NCBI GenBank assembly: GCA_037179385.1
Contig: CM074185.1
Span: forward strand, 8,861,371 to 8,925,370
DNA length: 64,000 bases
Direction: 5' to 3'
Origin: Holothuria scabra
Lineage: Eukaryota; Echinodermata; Holothuroidea; Aspidochirotida; Holothuriidae
In this document: positions 59,515 through 64,000 of the stretch, piece after piece
Position numbering within the stretch: the first letter of the stretch is position 1
Layout of the letters: each line of letters begins with the position of its first letter
Notes under the pieces: generated by a model
The model's input: only the letters and a program-made list of their open reading frames with translations
What the model was told of the DNA's origin: nothing
Databases searched by the model: none
Made by a program: the position numbers and the translations under genes

Positions 59515-60626
59515 CAAAAAGGAGAAGGTAGGTCACATGGCCTTACACCAGCGCAGTACTTCGCACAAACCTCTTCATTATTTCTCCCCTTATACTACCT
59601 TTACTCCTTCAAATCTCTCAAAATAATTCATTCATGATCTTTCCCTGATGTTTTGTTTCATCAGAAAAAGATGATGGGAAGGTTCTCATGAGTGGTCCTA
59701 CTAAACCATGCGCTGACATGCATGGGCATGCCTTGTGTACCAGGGCATGCGCTGAGGTGCACTGCAGATACTAAACCACATGTGGTAGTAAAGGGCACTA
59801 GTTACTTTTGCTAATTTCCCTGGAACCCTCTTAAAAGAGCTATCAAAGAACATGTTGTATACATACAAGAACATACAATGTATGCATACAAGAACACTTC
59901 GGATGTTCACTGTGTACCATGTGAAAAAAGTGTAATATTTTATTTTTTTTTTTTCTACAGGTCCTCAGGGAATAATTTAACATTCAAATTTTGCATAGCA
60001 GTTTTGAAGATTTTGAGGACTTTCACACATTGTTTGTGAAAATGCAAGGGTTATGCACACAAAAAATTGCCACACAAGTTTTTATTTGTGTAGCAACTTG
60101 GCCTGTTTGTGTAGCAACTTGCGATGCAATACTGGATAAATTATTCCCTGCAGGTACAGAAGAAAAAATAAAGAAATAAAAAAATAATAACATAAAAATT
60201 CTGTCAATGAATTGACAGCACTTTTTACTTCGTTTACATGTCTACGTAAAAGTTATTGATATAGATATTTATTCGAATTAATGCCGACATCTATTCAATG
60301 GTGTGTGCAGGATTTCGAAGGTTCATGTTGTTATCATTACTGATTAGGGAAGTAAAAATACAACAAACAATTTTTGCCTATCAGATGTTTTATTTGCATT
60401 TTAAGTAATATTTCACCTAATTTTGTTTGCAAAATGTTTTTCATTAGTTTTGTACGGCAGCGCGGGGAACTTTAGGCAGGGCATCCCAGTGGGTGTCAGC
60501 GGACGGAACAGTAGGACCCCTCGAGAGATTTGAAGGAGTAAATATGGTGAGAAACCATGAAGAGTTTTGTGCGAAGCACTGCGTTGGTGTTAGGTGATGT
60601 GACCTACCTTTTCCTTTTTCATGAGT
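59515..60626 (+). mobile_element. non-autonomous element with ~100-bp imperfect inverted ends
   Basis: The left end reads aaaaaggagaaggtaggtca and the right end, reversed, aaaaaggaaaaggtaggtca. Pairing continues through cgcacaaac...ctcttcat to tactccttcaaatctctc. A second homologous patch, ggtcctact...gcgctgaca, lies further inside with a different spacer. No transposase is evident and the boundary duplication was not resolved. Confidence 0.75.
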
Positions 60627-61044
60627 CCATCACTGCCTTCTAAACGCAACTGCAGCATGTTTTCAAGTACAGTATTATGTGACTGCGATGTTTGAACAAC
60701 TTGCAATGCATACTCTTCACTCAACATCAAAACCAATTATTTGTCATCATATTTTTGAAGTTTGAAGCAGAAATGTTTGTCATGGCCAGATTTCCAAGTT
60801 TTGGCAAGAGTTTGAACCCGAAATGTGCAAAAATGACTAAAAATGATGATGAGAATGGCTTTTTAATGAAGTTGTAAATAAGAATTCTGATAGGAAAGAA
60901 ATTATTCTGTATTATTAATTGAAAACTTGCCTTAGCTAAATGTGGTAATTTATGGGACTTTATTTCATTGTTTTATAAGGTGATTGACTCAAGATTACTT
61001 CAAAAGCATTGCCACTTGTACTGCCACCTAACGTTACATTTCAA

Positions 61045-62367
61045 TAGTGTTTGCACGGGTACTAAAAATTAGGACCCGGGTACCCGATCGCCATACCTGT
61101 CGGGTACCCGGGCTACCCGATGTTACATACGGTGACTAAAAGATATGAGCATTTTGTAAGGCATACTCCATAAGACATGCATGGTAACATTAACATCTGT
61201 ATTGGATAGGTAAAGCGATCACAGTTCCCAACTTCAAAAACATTTGATTTGTTAGAAGGTTTAATCGTCTCGTTTTATTTTAGATCAAAATGACAAGTAA
61301 AAAAAAAACGTAACAGAAAACAGTCAAATAAGAAAATTATTCTTCCCAAGGCCTATATCAATTAGATATTGAATTTTGGGACGCTTTCCTACTCGAAAAG
61401 CCAGCATAGTAAGAGCTCGAAGCTTCTCTTTTTAAACCACTGATTTAAAAATATCAACTAATCAGAGCCCTGTATTATGGTATTCTCTTGCACGTCATAA
61501 ATTACTGATTGTAAACAAACGACGTCATGTTTGTGAACTTCCCTCATACTACTTTGCAATGTGCGTTGGAATTATCGCTAACGGGGTATGTACGTTCTTA
61601 CGTAGCTAGCCTCGTGTCGACATCCAGGCACGGTAACATAACTTTCACACATAAACGTCGTAGTCTGCTCGAGCGCCATTTTGGGGCAAAATAACGTAAT
61701 ATATACTGGCCTATTTTAAAAAAAAATTTTGTGAATGTTTACGGTGTTATTACATTGATGTCGTTTTACTTTGCAGATAGCGGCAAAGTGTTGATTTGCG
61801 TAAAACAGACACCTTTAACCATTAAGAAATATTCGAGGATTATACTCGAGGTGGCATACCGTATTGGTAATAAGATCGTATATACATGCAAGGCTCAGTT
61901 AACCTAGCATGCTGAACGTTACGGGCACTGTCTTTGCGAGCTGGGCGGGGGTGATACAGTATGTCTTGCTATGTCTGCGTGAAACAGTACGATGTGATTT
62001 TGAATCGGCCGTCAGATAGCTTGCTTGCGAGTAAGTTTATAAGCGATATACATGTGATGTGTGAGAAGTAACCCACTACGTGATGATAGCGTTATCGGGC
62101 CGCATGCTGATAAAAATTTGAACTTCAGAAACGAAGTGCAGACAACTATCAAACTTACACATAATTTCTAGGGGCTCTCTTCATTCTCAGTCTCGGAGAA
62201 TGTTTACCAAATTGGCAAAATATTTTAGTCCATTACCGTGGGCAATGGCGTAAATGGGATGATCCTTTTGCATGCATTTTTTTTTAAGATTCGGGTAGTA
62301 GATTTGGAACCGGGTAATACGATGGCGAGCGGGTACCCGGGTACCCAGGTTACCCGTGCAAACACTA
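61045..62367 (+). mobile_element. hAT-type non-autonomous element, 1.3 kb, perfect TSD
   Basis: 1323 bp with ends tagtgtttgcacgggtac / ttacccgtgcaaacacta and perfect duplication catttcaa at 61037-61044 and 62368-62375. Subterminal gggtacccg clusters at both ends resemble transposase-binding repeats. No transposase-like reading frame. The CpG-rich interior may include captured host DNA. Confidence 0.9.
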
Positions 62368-63045
62368 CATTTCAAGGTGTATTTCCTAGAGATTTCTCAA
62401 TCCAAAAAACACCAAAATATAGCACAAAGAAGAAGACATGCAACAAAATATTTCCTTAAGCCTGACTGACTTTTATAGATGTTTTCATATTTTAATGGTT
62501 ACAAAGTTTGTTAAGAGATTGACTCATGATTAGCCCAGTATACTATATATAGGGCCCAGGCCTACTGTATAATGCAAGGATGACGTGTGCTACACTACAG
62601 TATGATGGGGTGACTGTCGAGTGCGCAGGCCCGTCGAGTGCGCATCTGCATTAACATAATGTGTAAAAATCTTGAGATGACACAGCTCTTAGGTGCGCAC
62701 TCGACGGTACACTGAGTATACAATAATTTAGGCGGGCTTTCCAAATAATCAGTCTGGTAAGGTGTAACATATCTCTCAAGGAGTGTTTCAGTTTAGAGGC
62801 ACCTATACGCCTACGTATGATAAGAAACACTTCATGTGTACCCACCCCCGTGGGGGCCCTGCTCCCATCCCTTCAACCTGATCGAACACCAAACATCATG
62901 CTTACTGCATGTTAGTTGTTACCCTTACAGAATGCAGATGTGGCGGCTTAACAATAATGTAAGTGAAGATGAGACAGAAAGTGAATGTGTGACAGCAGCT
63001 GACAGAATCCAATAGCCTATTATCGAAGCCCTATTAAGTATTATT

Positions 63046-63234
63046 AGCCCTTGAACAGGGCCCGTTATGTGGCCTAAGCTCATTACACACCACATCATAT
63101 GATGTGGAGTGTAATGAGCTTAGGCCATGTAACGTAACGTTATGTGGCCTAAGCTCATTACACACCACATCATATGATGTGGAGTGTAATGAGCTTAGGC
63201 CATGTAACGTAACACACAGCCCTGTTCAAGGGCT
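63046..63234. mobile_element. tandemly duplicated near-perfect palindrome inside a 16-bp inverted frame
   Basis: The outer arms agcccttgaacagggc (63046-63061) and gccctgttcaagggct (63219-63234) are perfect inverted repeats. Inside are two copies, 75 bp apart (63064, 63139), of a palindrome of about 70 bp centred on ccacatcatatgatgtgg. Flanks agtattatt / agtatattatt suggest a target duplication with a small insertion. Confidence 0.9.
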
Positions 63235-63984
63235 AGTATATTATTAACGAAAGTTATTGTAGCCCTAACGTTACGAACCGTTACGGTAACTGTAGGCTAG
63301 GCCGTCGGTAGGCTTTAGTTACTGCTTGGTTTGTTACTGTGCAAACACCATAGGCTGGTAATCGCGCACAGGCTACACTCGGAAATTGCGATTCAGTATG
63401 GTTCTGATTGAGGCAATCACCCAGAAGGACAATCCTGGGTAGGTTTACTGTTGTTTTGTCCAGAATTCCAGAATGAAGGCAACATTTGTTTAGTAGCGTG
63501 TTTAAATTACTAGTTTTGATTACTTCCATTTGATTCTTCTGATCCCGATGTCTGTATCTTCGCGAGCGGAGTGCATTGTGGCACCATGACCATCAGTCAC
63601 TACGTAAATGCGTGGTATCATGCTGACTGTTTATTCTTCGCGCCGGTATCGCAGGGTAAATTGTTATGTAACTTGTGTTTACATTTTAACTGTCTGAAAT
63701 AGAGGGCCCCATTACATAACTAAGATCGCTGTTTCTTTTTCGAATAGCAAACATTTAGCGACCATTTATACTCATGGGTGCCACCAAAGGTGGGGGTCGG
63801 GAGGCGGATCGGGGTGCGAGAGAACCCACGCTTTGAGTTTAAAGGATGTACCAAAAATCGAAAAAGAAAGGCATTTCTTCTGCCATTGTATAAATCCTGC
63901 CAAGTATAAATTTCATTTAATATGGTGATACGTAACGGTAATGCCCTAGCTGATCTCGCAATTACAGATCGAGTTCCCAAAATT

Positions 63985-64000
63985 CAGTGGTGTAGCCGCC
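63985..64000 (+). mobile_element. start of a CAGTGGCGTAGCC-family MITE cut by the window edge
   Basis: The last 16 bases, cagtggtgtagccgcc, match the terminal repeat of the elements at 11349 and 13273. The rest of the element would be outside the window. Confidence 0.45.

Larger units (their letters stand above)
54127..64000 (-). other. presumed 5' intron and promoter region of the ADAMTS-like gene
   Basis: The upstream phase-0 exon with signal peptide should lie here or past the window edge. I scanned several minus-strand ATGs in 56-59.6 kb and found none followed by a convincing signal peptide. A degenerate GGTTTAAACC-rich patch lies at about 54190-54400. CpG density appears to rise from about 56 kb, which would suit an unmethylated promoter zone. 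Repeats are listed individually. Confidence 0.3.

Noticed and set aside
59263..59517. 84-codon minus-strand frame as the first exon of the ADAMTS-like gene
   Set aside because: Its N-terminus (MVSRKGKLWSRSSSPG) is basic with no hydrophobic signal core, and no phase-0 donor was found.
1..64000. CRISPR arrays, operons or bacterial genes
   Set aside because: The tandem repeats lack spacer structure of CRISPR size, and the split gene with GT/AG introns shows the DNA is eukaryotic.

Overview
The window is non-coding-rich animal genomic DNA: long introns with GT/AG splice sites, tRNA-derived SINEs, many short DNA transposons, and no bacterial-type gene packing. Frequent TAGGCCTA-type octamers in the flanks, together with a deuterostome-style ADAMTS-like gene, suggest a marine invertebrate, most likely an echinoderm. 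The species cannot be fixed from the sequence alone.

One gene dominates. On the minus strand, 16 exons between 54126 and 22412 splice in frame at every junction and give 1415 codons plus a stop. They encode a secreted ADAMTS-like extracellular-matrix protein. In order it has thrombospondin repeat TSR1, an ADAMTS cysteine-rich module with CGVC motif, a spacer, a Ser/Thr/Pro-rich mucin-like region of about 730 residues, six more TSRs and a terminal PLAC domain. This order (1+6 TSRs, insert after the spacer, PLAC) resembles ADAMTSL2. The signal-peptide exon(s) were not found. They should lie between 54.2 kb and the right edge of the window, or beyond it.

Layout. 1-17.7 kb: intergenic DNA, or the 3' part of a plus-strand gene (weak candidate exons at 6820-6898 and 9562-9668, poly(A) signals at 9892 and 17638), with scattered MITEs and one SINE. 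17.7-22.4 kb: probable 3' flank or 3' UTR of the minus-strand gene, carrying a perfect hAT-type MITE. 22.4-54.1 kb: the gene, its introns full of repeats, including arrays whose units carry the nuclear-receptor DR1 sequence. 54.1-64 kb: presumed 5' intron and promoter region, with several intact transposon footprints and a striking nested palindrome at 63.05-63.23 kb.

The interval from about 17.7 to 56-57 kb looks CpG-poor and the flanks CpG-rich. That fits germline gene-body methylation and may mark the true extent of the transcription unit. The most unusual non-coding structures are the pearl/HINE-like composite elements (leader, 12 exact 156-bp units, CA microsatellite, hairpin), the tandem palindrome, and paired snap-back hairpins with 2-nt loops at 36.3-36.4 kb.
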